Source: Edaphochlamys debaryana
Taxonomy: Eukaryota; Chlorophyta; Chlorophyceae; Chlamydomonadales
Assembly (NCBI GenBank): GCA_016858145.1
Contig: JAEHOE010000141.1
Span: 124,001 to 188,000, forward strand
DNA length: 64,000 bases
Reading direction: 5' to 3'
Both the position numbers and the translations under genes were made by a program. How positions within the stretch are numbered: the first letter of the stretch is position 1; the number at the start of each line of letters is the position of its first letter. Shown piece by piece: positions 33,122 through 45,400 of this stretch. Under the pieces are notes generated by a model. The model was given only the letters and a program-made list of their open reading frames with translations. It was not told where the DNA came from and did not search any database.

Positions 33122-36100
33122 ATGCGCCCCGCCGGGCCAAGCCCGCGGCGGGGCGTGGAGCTCACGACCGCGGCCCTCCGCCCGCGCGTCCCCGCCGCCC
33201 TGTGCCTTCTCCTCGTCCTCCTCAGCATCGCCAGCGGCGTCTCGGCGGCGGCGGCGAAGCAGCGCGACAGCGGCAGCAAGGGCGCGAGCCAAGCGGGCCA
33301 AAACGGGGGCGAGGGCGGAGGCTCCGCCTTCAACCTGCTCAACCCCCTGGCCTGGGACGTAGCGGCACCCTTCGTCGAGGCCGACGGCAGCCCGGCGGTC
33401 AGCAGCGGGGCAGCCGGCCCCGCAGGCGAGTGCGCCGAACCCTCCTCGTCCTCCTCACCCGGCCACCCCCACCACCACCCCTGGGCTCCGCACCTGGGGG
33501 TGCTGCGCCGCTCCGCCGCCGCTCTGGCGTCGCGGCTGGCGGCGGCGGCGGGGGGCCTCGGCGGCGCCGCCAGGGAGGCGGGCCATGCCGCCGCCGAGGG
33601 CGCCGGCGGCTTCGCGGCCCAGATGAGGGACCCGGAGGAGTGGGCCGAGAACCCCTGGGTCAGACGGGAGGTCGAGTCACTCCTGGCAGATGAAGCCAGG
33701 GCACAGCACGGCAGCACGGAACGGCAGTCGCAGCACGGGGGCCAGCAGCAGTGCAGCTGGGGCGGCGGCGGCGGTGCGGGGATGGCGGCGGCGGTGGGGG
33801 TGGAGCGGCGCGTGAGGGCGCTGGTGGGGGAGCTCCGGGGCTTGGTCAGGCGAGACCGTGGGGGATGGGGGGGGGCATGGTTAGATGGTGAAACCGGGGG
33901 GGTGTCACATCTTAGACCTCCTTCTCACTTGGACTTAGGGTTGCTCAGAGCAACCCCTGCCCAGACCCTTGCCCAGACCCTTGCCCAGACCCTTGCCCAG
34001 ACCCTTGCCACTGCCATTCCCGACCATCCGACACCCCCATGCCGCCCCACTTGCACGCAGCACGCTGGGTCGTCTGTCGGACCCCGGCGCCGACCTGTCC
34101 TCCGCAACCTCCCTCGTACCCCTGGCGGAGGCCCTGGGGGCAGCGGCCGAGGAAACGGGCGGAGAGGGTGGGGGCGAGAGGGCGGCGGTGGCTGCTGCCG
34201 CGGCGCTGGGGCCGTGGTTGGCGGCTGTGGCGGGGAAGGCGGCGGAGGAGCTGGGGCGAGCTGAGGTGAGCAGCTGGGCAGGGGAAGGGCAGGAACGTGG
34301 GCGCCATTGAGACCACCGCTTCCCAAAGCAAAAGCTCGTGCCACTCTGTGCTCATCGTGCTATCCATCCGCGCCAGCGTTTCCTCTCCTGTCCTTGCATC
34401 CCCCGTCCTCTGCCGCCCTACCATTCTGCTCAGGACCTGGTCTCCGCCGCCCTCGGGTACGGCGAGCACGGTGCTCCCAGTACCGCTGCCGCCACCGTCC
34501 GTACAGCCGCCGCTGCCGTACATGACGCACTGGCGCTGATCCGAGACACCGAGGCGCCTCCGGGTGCGATGTGTGCAGCCCCGCTTCAACCCTTGGGTTG
34601 GAGCTCAGAAGCTCAAGAGCGGCACGCGTCCTGTAAATTGCGTATGTCCTGCGCTTAATGCCAACCTCACCAGCTCCTAAGGGGCCCGCCTAAACTTCCC
34701 CCTCAATCCTCAGGCGTTCGCATGTCTTCCTCCGCCGCAACGCCTGGGCTTGCCACCGCGGCCTCCGCCGCCGGCGTCGGGCCGCTGCCCACCGCCCACA
34801 CGCCCCACGCCTCTGGAGTGGGCAGTGCGGGCGAGGGTGACCCGGCTGCCCTGAGGGTGCCGGCGGGTGGCCTCCCGCCGCAGCCCCGGCTGCCGGGGCT
34901 CCGCGACATCATGGGCCTCACTCACGAGCAGGTGGGGGCGTGGGGGGGGGGGGAGGGGGCTGGATGCATGGTGGCACCTGCGAGGGGAGCGAGTATCTCG
35001 CTGGTGGGGAGCGTGCAGGCGGGGGCATGCCCCATTCTCGGCCTGTTCATGTGGACCGTTAGGGTCTCAATGCCGTACGCTGGCTACTCAATGCTTCCAC
35101 ACGCCGGCTCCCTAATCCCCATCCCCTCCCAGGCGCGCGCCATGCTCCGGTCCCTGCCCCCAGCCACTCTGGCGGTGGCGGCGCGAGAGGCGGCGGCGGA
35201 GGCGCGGCACGAGGCGAGCGCACTGCGCAACGCCGCGGTCTATCCAACAGAGGCTGGCGGCAGCGGCGGCGGAGCGGGTGCAGAGGTGCAGGCGGAAGAG
35301 AGGTGGGCTGAGGGGTGGATGCTGTGGCTCGTGCGCCTGGTAGCACTGGCCTACCCTGGCCCTTGCGCTCGTTGACACCTTGTAGCCACCCGGCACCGTT
35401 AGATGCTGCCTCACCCTCTCCAGCGGCTATCGCCAGTGCCTTCCCAAACCGAAGCTGCCTCGCTGGGTCTCTAGCGGGTATCGCCCAGGCCTGCCCACAC
35501 CATTCACTCGTGCCACCCTCTTGCCTCCCCCTCCCCAGGCATTCCGCCGTCATCGCAGCCGCTGATGCCGCGGACCGCGCCATCGACCGCCTGGCCGCCG
35601 CCGCCGACACCGCCGCCGACAGGGCTGACGGCGCCGCCGCTGTCCCCGCCGCCGCCGTCGATGCCGCCGTCGACAATCTCCTGAGCCTCGCTGACCTCAT
35701 CCGCAGCTGGCGGAGCGCCGCCAGCCCCTCGGCGGCGGCGGCGGCAGCGGCAGGCAAAGCAGGGTCTGCGACGGAGCCGGTGCCGGAGCCGCAGGTGCCG
35801 CCGCAGCACGGTCCGGTGGCGCTGGCGGCGGCCGCTGCAGCGGCGCCGCTGCGGCTGGCCTGGCGGCAGGTGACCCGCCTGGGCTCGGCCCTTGGGGTCC
35901 TGCCCTCGGACGTGGACCAACCGCACAAGGAGCAGGCGGCGGCGGCAGCTGGCGGCAGCGGCAGCACCGGCGGCGGCGGCTGGTTTGGACCCAAGGGCGC
36001 CGCCGCTGCAATGGTGGCGGCGCCGGCGGCGGCTTCGTTTGGCGTTGACGTCGAGGTGCCCTCGCCGCCGGTCGACACGGTCGTCGTCACCATTAATAAT

Positions 36101-39100
36101 CCTGCCGCCGCCGGCCCGGCTGCTGCTGGCGGCGCCGCCGATGGCACCCGCCGCCAGCCTTCGCCGCCGTGGCTTCCGCTGCCGCCGGGCCTCTCCGCCG
36201 CCGCCACGCGCGCGGCTCACGCGTTGGCGTTCGTGCGCGACAGCCTCCTCTCCACCCTGCACCCTCCCTGGAAGAACGGGAACGCCCATGAGGCCCCTGC
36301 TCCGCCGCCGCCGCCGCGCCCCAGGGCCCCTCCGCGGCAGCGCCATGGAGCGGCGAACGCTACAGCGGCGGACGGCGGCCCCGCCGGGGCGGCGGAGGCT
36401 GCTGCCGCCGCTGCCTGGGACGGCGTCAAGGGAATCACTCAGGCGAGTCTTCCCTGCGTGCATGCATCAGCGCAGGGTTGTTGCGCCTAGCTTCCCACTG
36501 GCCCAGACTCGGTAACCCCCCGTTTTTTATACAAGCTCGATTTTTCGGCAAGGCTGCTTCTGCGTGACTGAGAGCATGCGTTACATGACTGTATCCTCCC
36601 TATCGCCCCTTCAGCCCTCAACGGCTGGTCAGTGCTGGGCAAGGCTCTCAGCCCAACCGCTCAGTTTTCCCCCCAACTTTTGCAGGTCCTGTTGTCCCCC
36701 CTGCGAGCGCTGCGCTCCCACCTGGGCGGGGGCCACGGCGGCGGCACCGGCAACGACACGGCGGAAGATGAGCGGTCGCGGGCCGAGGCGGCGGCTGAGG
36801 AGCTGGACGCCAAGCTTCAGGTAGCGAGCAGGCGCGGGCTCACGCGGACTAGCATGACTCAGGCATGAGTCATGAAGCCTGCCGTGCATGCATCGGTCGC
36901 CGGGGGAACGGCGGCAAGGGCTCTGACGGTGCCTAACCTGCCGTTGCATCCTCCCCCCCCTGCCGTTGCATCCTCCCCCCCCTGCCGTTGCATCCTCCCC
37001 CAGGCGGTGTGGCGCTCTGCTGTGGCGTCTCTTGAGGCTTCGCGGGCCAGGTGCGGCCGCCGGCAAAGCCGAGCACGGAGCAGGGCGCTGTTTGGCAATG
37101 CACTCGGCATCCGTCATTCGGCACGTTCGACGATTGTGCTGACCTGATCCCGTGCTACACCGTTGTAGATTTGACCAAGTCCAGCGGAGCCTCCTGGAGC
37201 CCCACCCGGCTTCCTCCTTCGTATCCCCCTCCGCTGCCGCCACCGGCCGTGGCAACCCTCCCCTCACCCTGTCCGTGCGGCCGCTGCTCATCCCCGGCCC
37301 CTTCACGCCGCCGCCCGAGCCGCCGACGGACCGCGCTGCCCAGGACTCGGAAGCCGATCTGGATCACGAGCAGGACTCAGGCCCCTGGCGGTCGCCCGTT
37401 CCTCAGCCGCCCTCGACGGCGGCGGCGGCCGACGGGGCGGCCGACGCCGCAGCCGCAGCCGTCGCCGGCAATGCACTGTTCCCCTCCGATGACATAATGA
37501 CGGCACTGGCGGCCAAGGCTGACGTGGCGGCCTTCCTGGCGGAAGCATCCCAGCGTTTGGGCCTGGATCTCAGCGACGTCACCAGCCTGGAGCTGCCTCT
37601 GAATCCGAATGTCGGGTACGGCTATGGCCTGGATCTGGATCCGCATCAGCCTTTCGTACACGTGGAGCGAGTGACGTACCATCCGGCGGAGGCAGCCGCC
37701 GCAGTCGGCCATGCCGCCGGCGAGGGGCTGAGGTCGGGCGCAGAGCGCGCTGCGGACGCCGTACACTCCGCCCAGCAGGCTACCCAGCATGCCGTACATG
37801 CCGTACAGGAGGCCCTGCAGCAGGCCTTCACGCACAGCGCGACCAGCGTCGGCAGCGCCGCCGTTGGCGCCGCTGACATGCTGGCGGCGGCGCGGGCAGG
37901 CGTCGGCGGCGCTGCTGCTGCTGCGGCCCACCGCGCCGCCGCCGGCGCCCGCAAGGCTACAGCCGCCGCTGCCGGTGCCTCAGAGGCCGCGGCGGACGCT
38001 GCCAAGGCGATGGGCTCCAAGGCCGCCCACGCTGCCAAGTCCGCAGCTGCAGAGAGAGCGGTGGAGCGGGCGGGTGAGGCCGTCGGCGGTACGGTTGCCC
38101 ACGCTACGGAGGCTGCGGCAGGGGCTGCGCACCGGGCCGGCCAGGCTGCTGGCGGCGCGGCTGCAGCGGCAGGCCATGCCGTCAGAGACGCGACGGCGGC
38201 GGCGGCCCATCAGGCCGGTGCAGCGGCGGCGGCAGGCATGGACGCCGTCAAGGCCGCCCCCAGCGAGGCTGCGGCGGCGGCAGGGGCGGCGGCAGCTGCA
38301 ACGGAGCACGCTGCCAAGCACGCCGCCGCCGCCACCGCTAGCGCCGCCGGTGCTGCTGCGCACAAGGCGACGGCTGCTGCCGCTGACGCCGCAGCGGCAG
38401 CCGAGCACGCCGCCAGGCGTGCCGCCACCGCCACGGCCCACGGAGCCCGAGCTGGCGGCTCGGCAGCGGCGGAGGCAGCCGACGCTGTCAAGCGCGCCGC
38501 CGCTGCCGCTGCCCATGCCGTCGGCGACGCCGGGCACGCCGCCGTCTCCGTCGCCGAGCACGCCGCCGCCACCGCTACTGGGCAGTTGGCCTCCGGCGCC
38601 GCCACCGCCGCTGTCGGCGCAGCCGTCGGCGCCGAGAAGGCTGCCGTCAAGGTCGCAACGACGGGGGCCTGGCTGATGTGGCGGCGGCTGACAGCGCCGC
38701 TGCGTCTGACCTGGCGCCTGCTGCGGTTGCCGCTGCGGCTCCTCCGCTTCAGGCTGCCGCCGCCACCGCTGCCGCCAGCGGAGCCGCTCGTTTACGGCCT
38801 TCACGCCGTCAAGGTAGCTAAGGTGGCGGAGGCGGTCGGTGACGGCGCTGAAGCTGCGGGCGAGGCCTTGACGGAGGCTGCCGCCGCTGCTGCCGAGACC
38901 GCTACCAAGACAGCTGCTGCTGCCAGCCACGCGACCGAGGCGGCGGAGGAGCGGGCCCGCGACGCCGCGACCCGCGCTGCCGCGGCCGGCGGCGGCGTGG
39001 TCTCGCGCGCGCTGGCGGCGGCGCGGCAGGCCTTCGGCGGCACGGCACGGAAGGCGGCGGCGGCGGAGCAGCGGGGTGCGGCGGCGGCGGGTCACGTGCT

Positions 39101-41362
39101 GTCTGACCTGGGCGCCGCCACTCGCATCGTCGACCGATCTGGCCGCCCTGGATTTGAGTCTAAGGCGGAGGAGATCAAGGGAGGCGTCAAGGACGCTGTC
39201 GGCAAGGTGTCTGGACTGGTCCGGGACGCCAGCGGCACCGTCAGCTCCGCCGTCGGCGGCGCCGCCAGCAGGGCGGCGGAGGCGGCTGCGGACGTTGGCA
39301 GCAAGGTGGCGGAGGCGGCCCATGACGCGCGCGGCGCGGCGGCAACAGCGCTCGAGTCCGCCGCTGACGGTGCATGCCGCCACGTGCACCTGCCCGCCGG
39401 CACCCGTGCTGTCGGCGGCGCGGTCAAATGTACGGCAGAGGACGCACGTGCCGCCGCCGAGTGTGTCGGACATGCGGCTGCTGATGCGGCTGCATGCTGG
39501 GGGGCGGCTGCCGGACAGGTGGGAGGGCTTGGGGTGGGCGGGCACGACTTGCAGCAAGCAACAGCGCTTGGGTTGCTCGGACCCGCTGGCAGCACCTGGT
39601 GGCTCTTGCAAGGCAATGAAGTGTACTCCTGCCGCTCGGTAGCCTTGATACCAACAAGCAAACATGTCACCCTATGCTCTTGCAGGTTGGGCATGACATC
39701 AAGGACTGTGCCGTCGGCGCCGTCGGGGCCACAGCGGCGGCTGCTCGTCATGCAGCCACCAGCGTGCGCGACACAGCCGCAGCCGCGGTGCACGGCGTTT
39801 GCGACGTCGCCGCTGGCACGGCCCACGCCGCCGAGTGCGCCGCCGCAGCGGCGACGCGGCAGGCCCGCCAGCTGGCGGAGGCTGCCGCCTGCCGTGCCCA
39901 CGGCGCCGGCTCCGCCGCGTGCAGGGCCGCCGCCGACGCCACTCGGGCTGCGGAGAGGGCTCTGGAGGCTGTGCTTGGAGCGGCGGCGGCAGCGGCGCGG
40001 CAGGCGGTGCAAGGGGTGGCGGCGGCAGGCACGACCGTTGCGGAGGCCGCGGCGGAGGCGGTGAGCCGGGCGGGGGCCGCAGCAGCGGGGGCGACGGAGG
40101 CGGTGCAGCGGGCCGGCAGAGCCGTGGGGGAGAGGGTGACGGCGGCGGGAGAGGCTGTCGCCGACGCAGCGGCGGAGGCGACGCAACGTGCCGGTGATGC
40201 GGCAGCCGCCGTCGGGGGCGCCGCAGCGACGGCGGCCCACGAGGCAGCGGCGCGGGCGGCCGCTCTGGAGCGCAAGGCGGCGGAGGCGGCACGGCGGGCG
40301 GCTGCAGCGACGGCAGGAGCCGCCGGCGCCGTCAAGGACACGGCTGCAAGGACAGCCCAAGCCGCCAGGGACGCTGCCGCACAGGGCGCGGAGCGGGCGG
40401 CCGGTGCCGCCACCGCCGCGGGTCACGCGCTGGGGGCTGCCGCCGGCGCAGCCAGGGATGCCGCGGCGGGGGCCGCCCAGACCGCCAGGGATGCCGCCAC
40501 GGCAGCAGCATCTGCAGCGGCAGCAGCAGGTCAGGCTGTGGGGTCGGCGGCGGCGCAGGCGGCCGACATTGCGGCAAGGCCGCTGATTGCGGGTGAGAAG
40601 GCCGTGGAGGGCGCCGCCAGGGCTGCCGCTGGCGCAGTTGGCGCCGCCGGCCAAGCCGCCGCTGACGCCCTGGCGTCGGCCGGTCACTTTGCTGCAGACT
40701 CAGCCCACGCCACCACCGGCGCCGCCAAGCACGCTGCCGCCGCCGTTGCTGGCGGCGCCGCCAGGGCCGGACATGAGGCGCTGAGGGCTTGCGAGCTGGC
40801 GGGCACCTGTGCCCGTGACGTCGCCGCCGGTGCTGTTGAGAGTGCCGCGAGGGTCGCCAGCGGGGCCCTCCGCGCCTGCGAACTGGCCGGCACCTGCGCC
40901 TACGACGTCGCGGCCAGTGCCGCTGGCGGCGCCGCCAGGCTGGCGAAGGACGCCCTCAACGCATGCATGGAGGCGGGCACCTGCACCGCTGACACCGCCG
41001 CCGGCGCAGTCCAAAGCGCGCGGGACGTTGCCGCCAGCGTCGCAGCCCGCGCCGCCGCCGTCGCTCGCCGCCTCACGTCAGGCCGCGACACGCCGGCGGC
41101 GCCGGCTCCCGAGCCGCCCCCCTCGATTCCGCCGTACAAGTGTACGGCAGCGGACAACTGCTTTGCGGACGCGGACGATCTGATCTGGCGTACGGTGGCA
41201 CCCGCACCGGCGGCGGCCTCGCCGCCGCCTGCGTCGGGGCCGACGGTGACCGTCATCCTGGCGGGGCACGGAGGTGGGGCCACCACTGCAGGCGGGGGCG
41301 AAGCTGGCGGAGGCATGATGGGGGTGGGCGTGACGGCGCGCCGACAGGCACAGGCAGCGTAA
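33122..41362 (+). CDS. Very large secreted alanine-rich LEA-like protein
   Basis: Ten exons: 33122-about 33880 (donor unresolved), 34061-34265, 34434-34563, 34714-34931, 35133-35302, 35539-36442, 36686-36820, 37004-37050, 37169-39518, 39686-41362; all phases after exon 1 agree; about 2190 residues. The start at 33122 puts a signal peptide near the N-terminus (VPAALCLLLVLLSIASGVSA). The bulk, especially exons 9 and 10, is amphipathic alanine-rich helix with Lys, Glu, His and Asp every 3-4 residues (AHAAKSAAAERAVERAGEAV), as in group-3 LEA / desiccation proteins. Interruptions include Trp/Arg/Leu patches (LMWRRLTAPLRLTWRLLRLP). Near the end are three 29-residue repeats with CELAGTC. The intron after exon 6 uses a GC donor (CAG/GCGAGT). 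Function is inferred: membrane or protein stabilisation, or a structural secreted protein. No direct homologue is recognised. Confidence 0.7.
33955..34012. repeat. 12-bp intronic tandem repeat
   Basis: CAGACCCTTGCC is repeated about four times inside the first intron of the LEA-like gene. Confidence 0.9.
36937..37003. repeat. Triplicated 3'-splice-like tract
   Basis: TGCCGTTGCATCCTCCCCC occurs three times in tandem. Only the last copy ends in CAG and forms the acceptor of exon 8. Confidence 0.8.
40781..41041 (+). repeat. 87-bp coding repeat x3 (CELAGTC)
   Basis: Units start at 40781, 40868 and 40955 and encode LRACELAGTCARDVAAGA-, LRACELAGTCAYDVAASA- and LNACMEAGTCTADTAAGA-type segments of 29 residues. 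The paired cysteines stand out in an otherwise mostly Cys-poor protein. Confidence 0.85.
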
Positions 41363-41570
41363 GGCAGTACCGGCTGTCCGGGGGTTTGCGGGTCTGGGGC
41401 GGGATCAGTAGCCGAAGTCCTCCGGGTGTAGATTTTGCTTCCTGTTACCGTACGGGGATGGCCAGGCGCGGGCGTAAGGGAATTCCAGCCGTCCGGTGGG
41501 TTGCGGATATGGGACGGGAGTAGTAGCCGTAACCTTCTGTGTGTCGATTTCGCTTTCTGCGTCCGACGAG
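41358..41570. repeat. Diverged tandem duplication after the LEA-like stop codon
   Basis: Two ~92-bp copies about 116 bp apart: TAAGGCAGTACCGGCTGTCC...GATTTTGCTTCCTG and TAAGGGAATTCCAGCCGTCC...GATTTCGCTTTCTG. The first begins at the gene's stop codon. Confidence 0.7.
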
Positions 41571-41871
41571 GACACCATACGGCCCTCCTGGCCTCGCAAG
41601 GATCCAGAATGGACTGAGGGTCCTTCGTGCCTGGAATGTTGACTTCTGGTTGCCAACACAACGTTACCCGTGGGCTGTCGTGACCGGGAGCCATTGCCCT
41701 TACTTATCTTGACGTTGACTCTTTGTGGCAGGGGCTCGAGGAAGGTGCTGCCAGCGCGGCCTGGAGCAGCGCAGGCTGCATGCGCGGTGTACAGTTGATG
41801 GCAGCCCCACGTTCAGCAGAGGGCAGTACGTGTCGTAGCAGCTCGGGCACGGCCTTTCCTGTGCTGGCTCA

Positions 41872-41876
41872 TGTAA
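41872..41876 (+). terminator. Possible polyadenylation signal TGTAA
   Basis: TGTAA is the usual poly(A) signal of Chlamydomonas nuclear genes. This one lies 510 bp after the LEA-like stop codon and is the first plausible plus-strand copy I saw. Confidence 0.35.
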
Positions 41877-41879
41877 GTT

Positions 41880-42446
41880 GCTTCGTGCAAGCGATCCTCA
41901 CGTGGCAGAAAGACCTGGATGCGGATGCGTGAGAGGGCCAGCGGTGCGATAAGCTTACGACAGCCAGCGGAGCGTACTGGAGCGTCCCTGGCAGCTGGGC
42001 CCAGCCGTGGGGACGCCTGCTCAACGAGCTCCACGGCTCAGGGCTCCCGCAAGACCTCCAGGACGTGCAGGGCCCCTCCCCCTGCCCCTGCCTTCGCGCT
42101 CTGTGCAGCCCTCCCGTACCCTAGCGTACGCTCGTTTGGCACTCCCAACTCCAACATCAAACGCTCGTCCACTCACACTCCGCGAGCGACGGCGGCGCGG
42201 GCCCTCGCTACTCACATAGGGTGGGCGCACCCCTCACTCAAGACCTCTTCTCTCAGGAACGCTTTCTGGATAGCGGGCCTTGCCGCCCGATGCCCCCCGT
42301 TGGCCCTGGTGCATGCATTCGCCTCCAGCCCGTTCCGCAGGTTAGCCTGAACTCGCGTGCGTCTGACTCAAGCCCAGGGAAGCCCACCTCGCGGCACTCC
42401 CCAAACTCCCCCGTCCCCCTCCCCCCCCAGCCCCCTCCCCCTCTCA
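41880..42446. other. Intergenic, convergent gene ends
   Basis: Lies between the 3' ends of the LEA-like gene and the dehydrogenase. No gene is seen. Confidence 0.5.
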
Positions 42447-45400
42447 TCAGGCCCAGGGATCGAGCACGATCTTGACGCAGCCGTCCGCCCGCCTCGCAAA
42501 CATGTCGTACGCCGCGGGCCCCTTGCTGAGCGGCATGCGGTGCGTGAAGATGCGGCGCCACGGCAGCTTGCTGCCACTGGATCCAGATCCAGATTCGGAT
42601 CCCGGCTCGTCCCGCACCAGGGGCATGAGGCGGGTCATGATGGCGCGGGCGGGGCAGCGGCCGCTGCGGAAGGTCACCTGCGGGGGGAGGGGGAGACCCT
42701 TGTGAATTAGGGGGATGGGGACTTGGGGGATGGGGATCGGGACTTGGGACGCCCGGCTGGTAGATACTTCGGGCCGCGCCCGGGGTCGGGGCACCGGCGA
42801 GGCACAGGTCCACAGGAGCGAGGCTGTCTCCGCCGCAAGCTACCCCCGCCTCTTGCACCACCCGGCCCCCCGCCCTCACGTTCTTGTTGTATGCGTCCAC
42901 CGGTGAGAAGGGGAAGGCGGGGGAGGTGTTGACGCCCACGGAGGAGATGGTGCCTGGCCGGGGGGAGGAGCGTACGTTGGGCACGGCGGGGATGCCCGGT
43001 CACCCTGGCCCCTGCCCACACCACATACTGGCCCATTGACCCCCCCTCCCCCCATCCACTCGTCCTCACTTGAATCCTCTCGCGCTGACCCGCCCCTTCC
43101 ACCCCCCCACCCCCCCACTCACCCATGGGCCGCACCAGCTCGTACGCCAGCCCCAGCGCCCCGTTGCTGCCCACACACTCGAGCACGCAGTCCGCGCCCC
43201 GGCCCTCGGTGGCGCCGAGCACCGCAGCCACCACACCCGCCCGGGCAGCAGCAGCAGCCGCCTCCGCCTCCGCAGCCGCCCCCGCCGTGCCTGCTGCTGC
43301 CGCCGCAGCTTCCGGTGCCGCCGCCCCGTCGGCCCCCGCGCTGCTATCGGCTGGTGCTGCTGCTGAGGAGGCGGGGGGCGCGGCCCCAGCAGCGCTCGTA
43401 GTCGCGGCCGCGGGTGGCGCCAGGGCCAGGGGCGTGGCCCCCAGCTCTGCGGCCAGGGCGAGGCGCTCGGGGACCGAGTCCACGGCGAACACCTGGGGGT
43501 TGGGTGGGGGTGGGGGGCGGAGAAAGGAGTTGGAGCTGGGGGAGGAAGGGGGCATACCGCGCCACATAGCACCGTGCCGCGGCTGGCCTTGCTTCCACAC
43601 AAGCCAGCCGGGGCCGAAATGGTGGTGCGGCGAGAGACTAGAAGTCGTGCATGGCGACAACAGGGGCTGCATCACGCGCAATGGGCCGCAGTCGGGGCGA
43701 ACGCCAAGAGCACAGCCCTCTATCCTCCCTACCTCGCCCTCCTTCCCTCTATCCCTGCTTCCCGCCCCCTTCTCCCCCCCCTTCCCCCCCTCCCCCCCCT
43801 CCCTCTCCTCACCTGCCCCGCCCCCAGGAACCTCGCCGCCATGGCCGCCAGCAGACCCACGGGTCCGCAGCCCAGCACCACGGCGCAGGCGCCCTCGCCC
43901 ACCTCCCCCCGCTCCGCCGCGAAGAAGGCGGTGGACAGGATGTCGCCCAGCAGCAGACCCGCCTCGTCGGACACGTCGGGGGGGAGCTGGGGGGGGAGGA
44001 AAAGGGCGGTGGGGGTCAAAGGTGGGAGGGGGGGAGGGGTCGTGGGGGTCGTAAGGCGCCACACACAGTATCTCGTGCAGCGTCCTTCCCCAATCCCCCA
44101 AAACATGACCATTCCAGTGAACCCCCTTCAACTAAACATCCTGCTGTCGAGTGGCACCGACTACAGAACCACCAAGCCACCAACCCCCTTCTCCCTCTCC
44201 CCATTCCCTCGGGCCTCACCTTGACCAGCGTCCCCTCCGCCAGGGGCACCCGCACGAACTGCGCCTGGCTGCCCGGCAGGCCCCGCCGCTGCTGGGGGGG
44301 CAGCTGGGGGAGGGGGGTGGAGGTGGGGGGGGGGATGCGGGGAGGCGGGAAGGGAAAGTGAGCGCAATCTGGTTGTTGGGTAGACACCAAGGGATGTGCC
44401 CGCCTGGGTGGTCAACCTCGAGAGACACAGGGTCCTAGGGCCGCACGTGCGCCTGCTCCCCCTGCCCACCTGCTCCTCCCCCTCGGACACCCATCCGAAC
44501 AGGTGAGCCTGCGAGTGGCAGCACCTGCGGGGGAGGAGGGGTGGAGGTAGGGACACACGGTGTTTCGGAGCCGGCACTGCTGCACGCGCACAGCCCGTAT
44601 TCTGCCTTGACGCCAGGGGGGTTGGCGACCATGGCGACCCCCAAGTCATAGCCCCGCCCTGCCCTGCCCAAACCCCGTGCCGTACCCTTGCAACCTCTCC
44701 CCCACACTTTGGAGGCCCGCGGGGCTTTAGTCGCGCTCCCCTTAACCCCCAACAGGCCCCAAAGCGCTCCTGTCAGGGTTTACGGGGCTCAGCCTCACCC
44801 CGATCGCACTGACACAACCCGCCCCCACCCCAAGCTCCTCGACCCCCCGCGACACCCACTACACCCATCAGCACGGCCCTTCACCCGAGCCCTACCCCTG
44901 CATCCCGCCACCCCTTCCAACTCCGCCCCCCCCCCCCACCTGCACGTGGCCCCCTTCCTGCAGAAGAAGCAGTCCCCGCAGGAGGAGGAGAAGGGCGAGG
45001 CCACCCGGTCGCCCAGCTGCAGCGCCTTGACCTGTGGGGGGATGGGGAGGGGCGGGTGTGGGGGGAAAGGAAGGGTCGTGCGAGCTCGGCAGCACCCCCT
45101 CAGCCTCTTGTCCTGTGAGCTCCTACGGTCCATGACAGGCACCGGTAGTAGGCACAGGCCCGGTATCGCCGCTGCCAAGTGCTCCGAGAGCAGTCCTGTC
45201 GCCCGCACCACCCGCCACGCCCCGTTCCCCCTCCCGTCTCACCCTGGACCCCCCGACCTCCTGCCCGGCCTACGACGCCTGCCGCTCTTCATCTTCGCTC
45301 CTCATAACCTCCCCTCCCCCCTTTCCCCCCTCATCCCCCCACCCCACCCCACACCCACCTGCTCCCCCAGCGCCACCACCTCCCCCACGAACTCGTGCCC

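Noticed and set aside
37980..40687. Long minus-strand ORFs (561, 531 codons) opposite the LEA-like gene
   Set aside because: Antisense shadows of GC-rich alanine codons. The plus strand has a signal peptide, phased splice sites and amphipathic periodicity.
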